Assembly: GCA_021794855.1 (NCBI GenBank)
Contig: JAJYPZ010000074.1
Coordinates: 1 to 6,418 of the forward strand
Source of the DNA: Pseudomonadota bacterium
GTDB taxonomy: Bacteria > Pseudomonadota > Gammaproteobacteria > Burkholderiales > Sulfuriferulaceae
Length of the DNA stretch: 6,418 nt
Direction of reading: 5' to 3'
The position numbers and the translations under genes were made by a program. Shown piece by piece: positions 1 through 6,132 of this stretch. The notes under the pieces were generated by a model. It made no database searches. It was not told where the DNA came from and saw only the letters and a program-made list of their open reading frames with translations. Position 1 is the stretch's first letter. Each line of letters begins with the position of its first letter.

Positions 1-649
1 GCACCGCTATCGCTTCGGCCGCCTCGCGCAACGCCCCGGCGGCCAATATCCGGTCGCACCAGACTAACCGGTCGTTCTCCCATGCTACGCAACGCCGATA
101 AATGCCGTCTTCACGCCAGTGCAGCAAATCTACCGGAACGGCATCCAGTACTTCGTTCGCAACGATACAACCGGTAAATCCGGTCGGCAAATGCTCCAGC
201 CAGATTACCCGTTCGGCGATATCGGGCAGGGTCCGGGCAATCAGACTGCGTTGCCGTTGCCGCAAATCGGCGCTGACTTCCAGAATATAATAATGCCCGG
301 GCAGGCAATCGAGCCGCAGCAATTCCGCGAGCACATCGCACGCCAGACGTCCGCTGCCGGCGCCGAGCTCCAGTATATCGCCGCCGGTAATCGCCAACAC
401 TTGAGCCACCTGCCTGGCCAGACTGCGGCCGAAAAGCGGGGATATTTCGGGGGCAGTGACGAAATCTCCGTCACTGCCGAATTTTGCTGCACCGCCGCTG
501 TAATAGCCGAGTCCCGGCGCATACAGCGCCAGCGACATATAGCGGGCGAAATCGATACTTCCCTGAGCCTTTATCTCCGCTGCGATCAATTCGACAAGCT
601 GTTTGCTGGCAGCTGATGCGTCAGCGCTGGGAACGGGTAGAGGCGGCAT
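1..649 (-). CDS. MidA/NDUFAF7-family SAM-dependent methyltransferase (partial, C-terminus beyond left edge)
   Basis: This is a class I SAM-dependent methyltransferase of the MidA/NDUFAF7 type (COG1565, Methyltransf_28). Eukaryotic members dimethylate an arginine of the NDUFS2 subunit of respiratory complex I. The bacterial substrate is not settled. The window holds 216 codons with no stop. Visible motifs are a family N-terminal block (YMSLALYAPGLGYYSGG, about 37-53), FVTAPEIS (63-70), the glycine-rich SAM-binding motif ILELGAGSG (92-100), an acidic motif II region YYILEVSADLR (120-130) and ANEVLDAVPV (164-173). Full-length members are about 380-400 residues, so more than half is present. The ATG at 649 is the only start before an in-frame TAA at 680-682, but it has no clear Shine-Dalgarno. 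It is divergent from the pteridine reductase gene. The family call is firm; the substrate is unknown. Confidence 0.9.
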   Translation of the reverse strand, partial: MPPLPVPSADASAASKQLVELIAAEIKAQGSIDFARYMSLALYAPGLGYYSGGAAKFGSDGDFVTAPEISPLFGRSLARQVAQVLAITGGDILELGAGSGRLACDVLAELLRLDCLPGHYYILEVSADLRQRQRSLIARTLPDIAERVIWLEHLPTGFTGCIVANEVLDAVPVDLLHWREDGIYRRCVAWENDRLVWCDRILAAGALREAAEAIAV

Positions 650-676
650 GGCAGGACTAGTGTAAAATGAGCAAAC

Positions 677-705
677 TTGTTAATTATAGTAAGACACGTT
701 ACTGT
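677..705 (+). promoter_or_regulatory. Weak candidate promoter for the pteridine reductase gene
   Basis: TTGTTA (677-682) and TACTGT (700-705) are separated by 17 bp and match the sigma-70 consensus at 4/6 and 3/6 positions. The start site would lie near 712, right at the first inverted repeat of the leader (713-748), leaving about 135 nt of untranslated leader. It overlaps the divergent minus-strand -10 box at 683-688, so the two promoters would compete for polymerase. The match is weak and the call tentative. Confidence 0.22.
683..688 (-). promoter_or_regulatory. Candidate -10 box for the MidA-type methyltransferase gene
   Basis: On the minus strand, positions 688 to 683 read TATAAT, a perfect sigma-70 -10 hexamer in an A+T-rich stretch. 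Transcription would begin near 676 and give a leader of about 27 nt before the ATG at 649. The hexamer 17 bp upstream (CAATCC, 711-706) is a poor -35, and there is no extended -10 TGn. The box may therefore need an activator or be coincidental. Confidence 0.4.
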
Positions 706-712
706 GGATTGG

Positions 713-748
713 TGCAGGAAGCAAGAATTCTCTATCTGTTTCCCTGCA
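713..748 (+). repeat. Inverted repeat / potential small hairpin in the pteridine reductase leader
   Basis: TGCAGG (713-718) and CCTGCA (743-748) are perfect 6-bp complements. AA (719-720) can also pair with TT across a single bulged C, extending the stem towards a loop of about 20 nt. No T-tract follows, so it is not an intrinsic terminator. On its own it is a modest structure that could arise by chance. Confidence 0.35.
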
Positions 749-763
749 TAAACCTGAGTCTCG

Positions 764-823
764 CTGGAAATTCAATATGCAACAATTTTGCCGACGGGAC
801 ATGTGCGGATATTCATTTTCCAG
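764..823 (+). repeat. 15-bp imperfect inverted repeat upstream of the pteridine reductase gene
   Basis: The left arm CTGGAAATTCAATAT (764-778) and right arm ATATTCATTTTCCAG (809-823) are complementary at 13 of 15 positions. The two mismatches flank one central pair. The outer 7 bp (CTGGAAA/TTTCCAG) and inner 5 bp (AATAT/ATATT) are perfect, and the intervening stretch is 30 nt. As RNA it would fold into a long stem ending 11 nt before the AAAGGA ribosome-binding site. As DNA it could be a pair of operator half-sites. The arms are seen directly; the function is inferred. Confidence 0.5.
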
Positions 824-836
824 ATCCCGAGCTTAA
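777..836 (+). other. 19-codon upstream ORF (possible leader peptide) before the pteridine reductase gene
   Basis: An ATG at 777 opens 19 codons (MQQFCRRDMCGYSFSRSRA) ending in TAA at 834-836. The stop overlaps the ribosome-binding site of the next gene, and only 10 nt (837-846) separate it from the ATG at 847. A weak GGAAA lies about 6 nt upstream of the uORF start. The ORF starts inside the left arm of the inverted repeat and reads through the right arm, so its translation would open the stem. I recognise no family, and an ORF this short can easily be chance. Confidence 0.2.
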
Positions 837-840
837 AGGA
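835..840 (+). promoter_or_regulatory. Shine-Dalgarno that fixes the pteridine reductase start
   Basis: AAAGGA at 835-840 lies 6 nt before the ATG at 847. It selects that codon over the in-frame ATG at 667, whose 60-residue extension has no counterpart in SDR enzymes. It is the clearest ribosome-binding site in the window. Confidence 0.75.
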
Positions 841-846
841 ACCCAG

Positions 847-1587
847 ATGCAAGGCAAAACAGTTTTAATCACCGGCGGAGCCAAACGCGTAGGCGCGGCA
901 ATCGGCCGTAAATTTCACAGTCTGGGCGCCAATTTGATGATCCATTATCGCAGCGCTGGCGCGGAAGCGCGAGATCTTCAACGCGAGCTCAATGCCATCC
1001 GGCCGGATTCGGTTGCGCTGATACAGGCTGATCTGCTCGATTGCGACAGTTTTCCGAATATCATACAGACCACGCTGACCAGTTTCGGTCGACTGGACGT
1101 ACTGGTCAACAATGCGTCGAGTTTCTATGCCTCTCCAGTCGGCTCGATTACCGAGAACAACTGGCTCGACCTGATCGGCACCAATCTCAAAGCGCCTCTA
1201 TTCCTGTCGCAGGCTGCCGCCGGGGAATTGCGTCGCCGGCGCGGCTGCATCGTCAACATCACCGATATTCACGCCGACCGTCCGATGAAAAATTATGTCG
1301 TTTACAGTATCGCCAAGGCAGGGCTGGCCGGGCTTACCCGTTCGCTGGCGCGCGAACTGGGACCGGACGTACGCGTCAACGGCGTCGCGCCCGGCCCCAT
1401 CATCTGGCCGGAAGACGCCGCAGACCTGGACGAAGTCTCGCGGCAGAGAATCATTTCCCACACCGTACTGAAACAGGCCGGCGATCCGGCCGATATTGCC
1501 GAAGCAGTCTATTATCTGGCTGCCTCAGCGGATTATGTCACCGGCCAGATCATTAACGTGGACGGCGGTCGCAGCATCCGTCTGTAA
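847..1587 (+). CDS. Pteridine reductase (PTR1/FolM-like short-chain dehydrogenase)
   Basis: This is an NADPH-dependent cytosolic short-chain dehydrogenase of 246 residues, the usual length for the family. The pteridine reductase branch reduces dihydropterins or dihydrofolate to tetrahydro forms. The nucleotide-binding motif is TGGAKRVG (9-16), with the Arg of the PTR1-type TGxxxRxG pattern. NNASSFY (88-94) is characteristic of the branch. The catalytic set is Asp140, Tyr153 and Lys157. The 13-residue Asp-Tyr spacing matches Asp181/Tyr194/Lys198 of Leishmania PTR1 and replaces the classical SDR serine. The segment NGVAPGPIIWPE (178-189) and C-terminal INVDGG also fit. The start at 847 is chosen for its AAAGGA ribosome-binding site and because the protein then begins at the Rossmann fold. 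It is divergent from the methyltransferase gene and convergent with DUF2863. The exact substrate (dihydrobiopterin, dihydromonapterin or dihydrofolate) cannot be read from sequence. Confidence 0.93.
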   Translation: MQGKTVLITGGAKRVGAAIGRKFHSLGANLMIHYRSAGAEARDLQRELNAIRPDSVALIQADLLDCDSFPNIIQTTLTSFGRLDVLVNNASSFYASPVGSITENNWLDLIGTNLKAPLFLSQAAAGELRRRRGCIVNITDIHADRPMKNYVVYSIAKAGLAGLTRSLARELGPDVRVNGVAPGPIIWPEDAADLDEVSRQRIISHTVLKQAGDPADIAEAVYYLAASADYVTGQIINVDGGRSIRL

Positions 1588-1599
1588 TTTTATCCGCAC

Positions 1600-2769
1600 T
1601 TAATGCAGTTGGGGTGCCGTTTCTTCGGTTTCGGGCATTTCCGGATGGACCATCTCGCCTTCGGCATTCGGAAATAACGGCGTACCGCAATCGTCGCAAT
1701 ATTCCATCGGCATGCCGGTTCTGAGTACGATTACTTTATCGAGTCCGGTCAGCTCGCGCTCAATTTGCGCCACGATGTCGGTTTCTTCCGTTTCTTCACC
1801 GATCAATGGCCATACCACGCCATGCAGTATCGAAGCCCCGTTCGCCAGACAGAAACCGATGCGGTATTCTTCCAGCGTCTGCTCGTAAAACGGCGAGACC
1901 ACGGCGCGCAAATCCTGAGGCTTCACATTCAGGACGACGCACAGATAACTCACTGCGGCGCGCAGGGAAAATACCCGCGCTTCCTGTTCCAGTTTTCGCC
2001 ACGCGCTGAAAAAAGCATTCGGCAGCAAGGTATTGAAATGGCAACCCGGCAATATCGCCTTGAAAATGGATTTGGTATTCGCCCGCCATGTCTGCAAAAC
2101 TTCCTGCTGCGTCATTTCAGCCTGTTGCCAGCGGAAAATCGGCCCTCCCTTCTTGACTACGGCGGCGGCGAATATGTAACGCACGTCCGCGACGAACTCT
2201 CCCGCCGCCGCCAGTTCGGTACTGTCCAGATAAACGTCTTCTTCGTTCATCGCGGATCGCGCCAGTTGCTGCAACAAGGCTCTGGTTTCAATAAAGCCGC
2301 GGGGCAGCTGATCCGGACTGTACAAAACGTCCGCCAGGGCCAGCCGCACATCGCTGGCGAGCAAGTCCGCTTTCATTCTTTCGCGCAATTCCTGCAAGCG
2401 CTGTTTGTTGAGGCGGCCGGCCGATATTGCGTACCGCGACCATGCCAATAAAGGAATAGCGATCAATACGGCGTTCGTCTGCTCGTCTTCGGTTAGACTT
2501 TCGGCGTAGCCCTCGATCAGTTCAGCCAGAACATCGCAGGCGGCAGGATTCTCCAGCCAGAGATAATCCAGCGCCTGTTCGAGTATGTCGTTCTGTTTCT
2601 TCTGGAACAAGGCAGCAATCGCATCGCCCAATTGCTGTTGCCATGTCTGGCTTTCGAGCTGGCTCCCCGATGCGTGCAAGGCCAACGCAAATCTCACCAG
2701 CTTAGCCGTGTCGCGATTCAGTTTTTGCGTAGTAGCGTTTCGTTTCATGAGGGAGCCTGTGGAACTCAT
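1600..2769 (-). CDS. DUF2863 family protein, uncharacterised
   Basis: I recognise this as a DUF2863 protein, a family largely confined to Betaproteobacteria with no established function. It has 389 residues, no obvious signal peptide and no clear membrane segment, so it is probably cytosolic. Family-like blocks are the N-terminal helical region (about 15-90), a middle segment with LLAWSRYAI and YSPDQLPRGF, GPIFRWQ and ILPGCHFNTLLPNAFF, then EEYRIGF...HGVVWPL. The C-terminus carries EYCDDCGTPLFPN with Cys358 and Cys361 and a later His375, resembling half of a zinc ribbon. The ATG at 2769 is 18 bp after the secA stop. An in-frame ATG at 2748 (residue 8) matches the usual family N-terminus better as I recall it. 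Neither has a Shine-Dalgarno. It is probably cotranscribed with secA. The family call is strong; the function is unknown. Confidence 0.88.
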   Translation of the reverse strand: MSSTGSLMKRNATTQKLNRDTAKLVRFALALHASGSQLESQTWQQQLGDAIAALFQKKQNDILEQALDYLWLENPAACDVLAELIEGYAESLTEDEQTNAVLIAIPLLAWSRYAISAGRLNKQRLQELRERMKADLLASDVRLALADVLYSPDQLPRGFIETRALLQQLARSAMNEEDVYLDSTELAAAGEFVADVRYIFAAAVVKKGGPIFRWQQAEMTQQEVLQTWRANTKSIFKAILPGCHFNTLLPNAFFSAWRKLEQEARVFSLRAAVSYLCVVLNVKPQDLRAVVSPFYEQTLEEYRIGFCLANGASILHGVVWPLIGEETEETDIVAQIERELTGLDKVIVLRTGMPMEYCDDCGTPLFPNAEGEMVHPEMPETEETAPQLH

Positions 2770-2788
2770 TAAATTTAAATACAGGCTC
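2753..2788 (-). repeat. Perfect 8-bp inverted repeat at the secA/DUF2863 junction
   Basis: On the minus-strand transcript, GAGCCTGT (2788-2781) can pair perfectly with ACAGGCTC (2760-2753) around a 20-nt A+T-rich loop. The stem begins on the last base of the secA stop codon. The loop contains the ATG at 2769, and the stem ends 4 nt before the alternative ATG at 2748. No U-run follows, so it is not a standard intrinsic terminator. It could tune coupling, protect an mRNA 3' end after processing, or be coincidental. Confidence 0.5.
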
Positions 2789-5502
2789 TAATTCAGCTTG
2801 CCGTGACAATATTTGTATTTTTTGCCAGAACCGCACGGACACGGATCGTTACGACCTACCTCCTTATGCGATCGCACCGGCGTGTGCGGCGCACTTGCCG
2901 CTGTATTGCCACCGCCCAGTACTTCGTCGTAACCGGCGTGATGATATTCGATATTCACCGGCACCGCGGGCGCTTCTATGGTCTCGGCATCGGCTTCGGA
3001 ACGCAACTGTACGGCAAGCGAAATTTCCGTCACCTCGCGTTTGATGGTTTCCAGCATGGCCGAAAACAGATCGAATGCTTCGCGCTTGTATTCCTGTTTG
3101 GGATTTTTTTGCGCATAGCCGCGCAAATGGATGCCCTGACGCAAATGATCCAGTGCCGACAAGTGTTCGCGCCAGTTGGTGTCGATATTCTGCAGCATGA
3201 TGGCGCGTTCGAAATGATGCATGCCACTGGTGCCCACCGCTTCGACCTTGCCTTTGTAAATGCTGTCCGCAGTAGCGATAACACGTTCGTACAAACCGTG
3301 CTCATCGAGTTTTCCGTCCTCGTCCAGCCATTGCTGTACCGGCATATCCAGTTGGAACTCGCCCGACAGCGTGCGCTCCAGTCCGGCGACATCCCACTGT
3401 TCTTCCATGCTGCCTGGAACAATGTATTCGGCGATCACGCTACGCAATACGTCGGCGCGCATCGCGGATATCGTTTCCGATACGTCTTCGGTTTCGAGCA
3501 GCTCGTTGCGCTGCTGATAAATAACCTTGCGCTGGTCGTTGGAAACATCGTCGTATTCGAGCAGCTGCTTGCGCATATCGAAATTTCGCGCTTCGACTTT
3601 ACGCTGCGCGTTCTCGATCGCGCGCGTCACCCACGGATGTTCTATCGCTTCGCCTTCGGGCATTTTGAGCTTATCCATGATTGCGCCGACTCGATCGGAC
3701 GCGAAAATGCGCAATAACGGATCTTCCAGCGACAGATAGAACCGGCTCGACCCGGCGTCGCCCTGACGTCCGGCCCGGCCGCGCAATTGATTGTCGACCC
3801 GGCGCGATTCGTGCCGCTCGGTACCGATGATATGTAAACCTCCGACCGCCAGCACCTCTTCATGAACCTTTTGCCAAGTATTTTTCAGCTGGTCGACTTG
3901 TGTTTTCTTTTGCGTTTCGGATAAGGACTCGTCCAACCGGATCGCTTCCAGTTCGCGCTCTATGCTGCCGCCCAATACGATATCCGTACCGCGACCGGCC
4001 ATATTGGTGGCGATGGTGATTGCGCGCAGTTTCCCTGCCTGTGCAATGATTTCCGCTTCGCGCGCATGCTGTTTGGCATTCAGTACTTCGTGCGGCAATT
4101 TTGCTTTTTTAAGCAGACTGGATAAATATTCGTTGCTTTCTATCGAGGTAGTACCGACCAGTACCGGTTGACCGCGCTGATGGCAGTCGGCGATATCCTG
4201 AATGATGGCCTGATATTTTTCTCGCGCCGTACGAAAAACCTGATCCATTTTGTCGATACGTATCATGGGCCTATGGGTCGGAATGACGACCGTTTCCAGC
4301 CCGTATATCTGCTGAAATTCGTACGCTTCGGTATCGGCGGTTCCGGTCATGCCGCCCAGCTTTTCGAACATGCGGAAATAATTCTGGAAAGTAATCGACG
4401 CCAGTGTCTGGTTTTCTTTCTGGATGGCGACGCCTTCCTTGGCTTCAACCGCCTGATGCAAGCCTTCCGACCAGCGGCGGCCGGCCATCAGGCGGCCGGT
4501 GAATTCATCGACGATGATAATTTCGCCGGCCTGAACGACGTAATGCTGGTCGCGATGATACAGCGCATGAGCCCGCAAGCCGGCATAGACATGATGCATC
4601 AAGCCGATGTTGGCGGCTTCGTACAGACTAGAGCCTTCGGGTAGTAAGCCGGCATCGGTCAGCAACTGTTCGGCGCGTTCGTGGCCTCGTTCGGACAATA
4701 GTACGGTATGCGCTTTTTCATCTACCCAGTAATCGCCTTCTCCGTCTTCCTTTTCCTGCCGCTCCAGCTTGGGAATGACTGCGTTGACCGAAAGATATAA
4801 TTCGGTACTGTCGTCTGCCTGACCAGAAATGATGAGCGGCGTGCGCGCTTCGTCGATCAGGATCGAATCGACTTCGTCCACTATGGCGAAATTCAGTCCG
4901 CGCTGCACTTTTTCACTGGTCTGATAAACCATGTTATCGCGCAGATAATCGAAGCCGAATTCGTTATTGGTGCCGTAAGTGATATCCGCGGCGTACGCAT
5001 CCTGCTTTTCTTCGTGCGCCATCTGCGCCAGATTGACGCCGACCGTCAGACCCAGAAACGAATGTATGCGCCCCATTTGCGCGGCATCGCGGCTGGCCAG
5101 ATAATCGTTCACGGTGACGATGTGCACGCCTTTGCCCGACAAGGCATTCAAGTAGGAAGGCAGTGTTGCCATCAGGGTTTTCCCCTCGCCGGTACGCATC
5201 TCGGCAATCTTGCCGTCATGCAGAACCATGCCGCCTATCAGTTGCACATCGTAATGGCGCTGGCCCAGCACCCGTCTCCCGGCTTCCCGTACCGTTGCGA
5301 ACGCTTCCGGCAGCAGTTGGTCCAGCGTTTCGCCTTTGGCGTAGCGCGATTTGAATTCTTCCGTTTTAGCCCGCAACTGCTCGTCCGACAGCGCCTGCCA
5401 TTGCGACTCCAGAACGTTAATAGCGTTAACCTTGGCGACGTACTGCTTTACCAGCCGATCATTACGGCTACCAAATACTTTTTTCAACAAAGATGAAATC
5501 AT
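2788..5502 (-). CDS. secA: Preprotein translocase ATPase SecA
   Basis: SecA is the motor ATPase that drives unfolded preproteins through the SecYEG channel of the inner membrane. The 904-residue length is normal for a proteobacterial SecA. Visible motifs are Walker A MRTGEGKT (102-109, the same numbering as Escherichia coli), Walker B DEVD (209-212) followed by [15 protein letters not shown], the [11 protein letters not shown] block of the second nucleotide-binding domain, and the [23 protein letters not shown] motif VI region. The C-terminal zinc tail [13 protein letters not shown] has ligands Cys888, Cys890, Cys899 and His900, as in SecB-binding SecA proteins. The start [16 protein letters not shown] matches the family. 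An AGGA lies 15 nt upstream, too far for a typical ribosome-binding site. It probably leads an operon with DUF2863 and is divergent from dciA. No SecM-like gene precedes it. The gene is intact. Confidence 0.99.
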   Translation of the reverse strand: MISSLLKKVFGSRNDRLVKQYVAKVNAINVLESQWQALSDEQLRAKTEEFKSRYAKGETLDQLLPEAFATVREAGRRVLGQRHYDVQLIGGMVLHDGKIAEMRTGEGKTLMATLPSYLNALSGKGVHIVTVNDYLASRDAAQMGRIHSFLGLTVGVNLAQMAHEEKQDAYAADITYGTNNEFGFDYLRDNMVYQTSEKVQRGLNFAIVDEVDSILIDEARTPLIISGQADDSTELYLSVNAVIPKLERQEKEDGEGDYWVDEKAHTVLLSERGHERAEQLLTDAGLLPEGSSLYEAANIGLMHHVYAGLRAHALYHRDQHYVVQAGEIIIVDEFTGRLMAGRRWSEGLHQAVEAKEGVAIQKENQTLASITFQNYFRMFEKLGGMTGTADTEAYEFQQIYGLETVVIPTHRPMIRIDKMDQVFRTAREKYQAIIQDIADCHQRGQPVLVGTTSIESNEYLSSLLKKAKLPHEVLNAKQHAREAEIIAQAGKLRAITIATNMAGRGTDIVLGGSIERELEAIRLDESLSETQKKTQVDQLKNTWQKVHEEVLAVGGLHIIGTERHESRRVDNQLRGRAGRQGDAGSSRFYLSLEDPLLRIFASDRVGAIMDKLKMPEGEAIEHPWVTRAIENAQRKVEARNFDMRKQLLEYDDVSNDQRKVIYQQRNELLETEDVSETISAMRADVLRSVIAEYIVPGSMEEQWDVAGLERTLSGEFQLDMPVQQWLDEDGKLDEHGLYERVIATADSIYKGKVEAVGTSGMHHFERAIMLQNIDTNWREHLSALDHLRQGIHLRGYAQKNPKQEYKREAFDLFSAMLETIKREVTEISLAVQLRSEADAETIEAPAVPVNIEYHHAGYDEVLGGGNTAASAPHTPVRSHKEVGRNDPCPCGSGKKYKYCHGKLN

Positions 5503-5514
5503 GGCTATGAAATA

Positions 5515-5547
5515 TTATCCTAGAACCGGCAGCCGAGCGATCAGCAT
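5515..5547 (-). other. 10-codon upstream ORF in the secA leader
   Basis: On the minus strand, an ATG at 5547 opens MLIARLPVLG and ends with TAA at 5517-5515, 12 nt before the secA ATG at 5502. It lies downstream of the candidate secA promoter start site. Such a position could allow translational coupling, but the ORF lacks a clear ribosome-binding site, and ORFs this short are common by chance. Confidence 0.15.
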
Positions 5548-5558
5548 TGCCGAATGGG

Positions 5559-5587
5559 AGAGTAATGAAGATGGGATCAATTATCAA
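5559..5587 (-). promoter_or_regulatory. secA: Candidate sigma-70 promoter for secA
   Basis: On the minus strand, TTGATA (5587-5582, 5/6 to consensus) is followed after 17 bp by TACTCT (5564-5559, 3/6). The start site would fall near 5552 and give a leader of about 50 nt. Competing -10-like hexamers GATAAT occur at 5585-5580 and 5519-5514 but lack a convincing -35 at the right distance. This is pattern matching only. Confidence 0.3.
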
Positions 5588-5603
5588 ATATCCGGGTTTA
5601 TCA

Positions 5604-5631
5604 TTGCGTAAGAATTTATGCATGTTAACAT
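5604..5631 (+). promoter_or_regulatory. dciA: Weak candidate dciA promoter overlapping a 10-bp palindrome
   Basis: TTGCGT (5604-5609) and TAACAT (5626-5631, 4/6) are 16 bp apart and would start transcription near 5638, leaving about 22 nt before the ATG at 5660. The -10 overlaps the perfect palindrome ATGTTAACAT (5622-5631), which could be a regulator site or simply A+T-rich promoter sequence. The -35 match is poor. Confidence 0.22.
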
Positions 5632-5659
5632 ATTCGCTCTATCATTCCGTATCACTTTC

Positions 5660-6103
5660 ATGACGAAGGCCGCTTTTCGCCCCCAGCCTGTGCAAGGATT
5701 TATCGAGTCGGACGAATGCTTGCGTTCATTGCAGACGCATGTCCAGGAAATCATGCGACTTCAGCGAATCTGGCAAAAAATCGTACCCGCCGGATTGGCG
5801 GAAGCGAGCCGCATCGGTCAAATCGATGCGGGCACCATCAGCATTTATGCCGATCACGGGGCCGCAGCGACCAAGTTGCGTCAACTTGTCGCCAGCATCA
5901 CCTCTGCACTGATGCAGCATGGCATCGCCGTAAGCGCAGTCCAGATCAAAGTTCGCACCCAGGCGATACCCGTCCGCCAGCGTATCGTCAACAAACCCCG
6001 GATCACGCCGGCCGGACTGCAACAATTAGACAGTTTGCAGCAGCAACTGGAAGAAGGCAGCCTTAAAAACGCTCTATCAACGCTGCTGGACCGGCACCGA
6101 TAA
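5660..6103 (+). CDS. dciA: DciA-type DnaB helicase loader (DUF721)
   Basis: DciA, formerly DUF721, is the ancestral bacterial loader or operator of the replicative helicase DnaB at initiation. It occurs in bacteria that lack DnaC or DnaI. The protein has 147 residues. The DUF721 KH-like domain spans about 15-100, with MRLQRIWQKIVPAGLAEAS (32-50) and the signature TISIYADHGAAATKLRQL (59-76). The C-terminal tail (about 105-147) is basic and glutamine-rich and ends in a likely helix. The longer ORF start at 5618 adds 14 hydrophobic residues not expected in the family, so the ATG at 5660 (MTKAAFRPQ) is preferred. No Shine-Dalgarno is visible for either start. The gene is divergent from secA and convergent with lpxC, an association seen in other Betaproteobacteria. 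The M23 peptidase gene that often sits between dciA and secA in the class is absent here. Confidence 0.92.
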   Translation: MTKAAFRPQPVQGFIESDECLRSLQTHVQEIMRLQRIWQKIVPAGLAEASRIGQIDAGTISIYADHGAAATKLRQLVASITSALMQHGIAVSAVQIKVRTQAIPVRQRIVNKPRITPAGLQQLDSLQQQLEEGSLKNALSTLLDRHR

Positions 6104-6123
6104 ACGCTCGCGACATTGTGCCG
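6092..6123. repeat. 6-bp inverted repeat between convergent dciA and lpxC
   Basis: CGGCAC (6092-6097) and GTGCCG (6118-6123) are perfect complements around a 20-nt loop that includes the dciA stop codon. No T-run follows on either strand, so this is not a recognisable intrinsic terminator. It is the only structure near this convergent junction and could still act weakly on either transcript. Confidence 0.25.
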
Positions 6124-6132
6124 TGGCTGCCG

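Noticed and set aside
119..616. 165-codon plus-strand ORF at the left edge
   Set aside because: It is antisense to the methyltransferase gene, whose minus-strand frame shows the SAM-binding motif and family blocks.
667..846. 60-residue N-terminal extension of the pteridine reductase
   Set aside because: SDR enzymes begin at the Rossmann strand. The extension resembles no domain, and the ATG at 847 has a good Shine-Dalgarno while the ATG at 667 has none.
1561..1591. Possible terminator at the end of the pteridine reductase gene (GACGG/CCGTC then a short T-run)
   Set aside because: The stem is only 5 bp around a 12-nt loop, lies within coding sequence, and the T-run is separated from it by the stop codon.
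1765..2451. 228-codon plus-strand ORF opposite DUF2863
   Set aside because: The minus-strand protein matches a known family along its length, and this frame gives low-complexity, Arg/Gln-rich sequence typical of an antisense shadow.
2803..3717. 304-codon plus-strand ORF opposite the 3' part of secA
   Set aside because: It lies wholly antisense to an intact secA, has no recognisable domain and no ribosome-binding site. Long antisense ORFs are expected opposite codon-biased genes.
4476..4499. Tandem GGCGGCCGG direct repeat
   Set aside because: It encodes the conserved SecA segment [10 protein letters not shown] on the minus strand; the repeat follows from Gly-Arg codons.
4168..5496. Plus-strand ORFs of 158 and 160 codons opposite the 5' half of secA (4168-4644 and 5014-5496)
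   Set aside because: They are antisense shadows of conserved SecA coding sequence with no recognisable domain.
5501..5611. 36-codon plus-strand ORF (ATG at 5501) between secA and dciA
   Set aside because: No family is recognised, there is no clear ribosome-binding site or promoter, and an open run of this length is readily expected by chance. Its ATG exists because the secA start lies in a CATG palindrome.
5584..5661. 25-codon minus-strand ORF upstream of secA as a SecM-like arrest peptide
   Set aside because: It is too short, has no signal sequence or known arrest motif, and lies upstream of the proposed secA transcription start.
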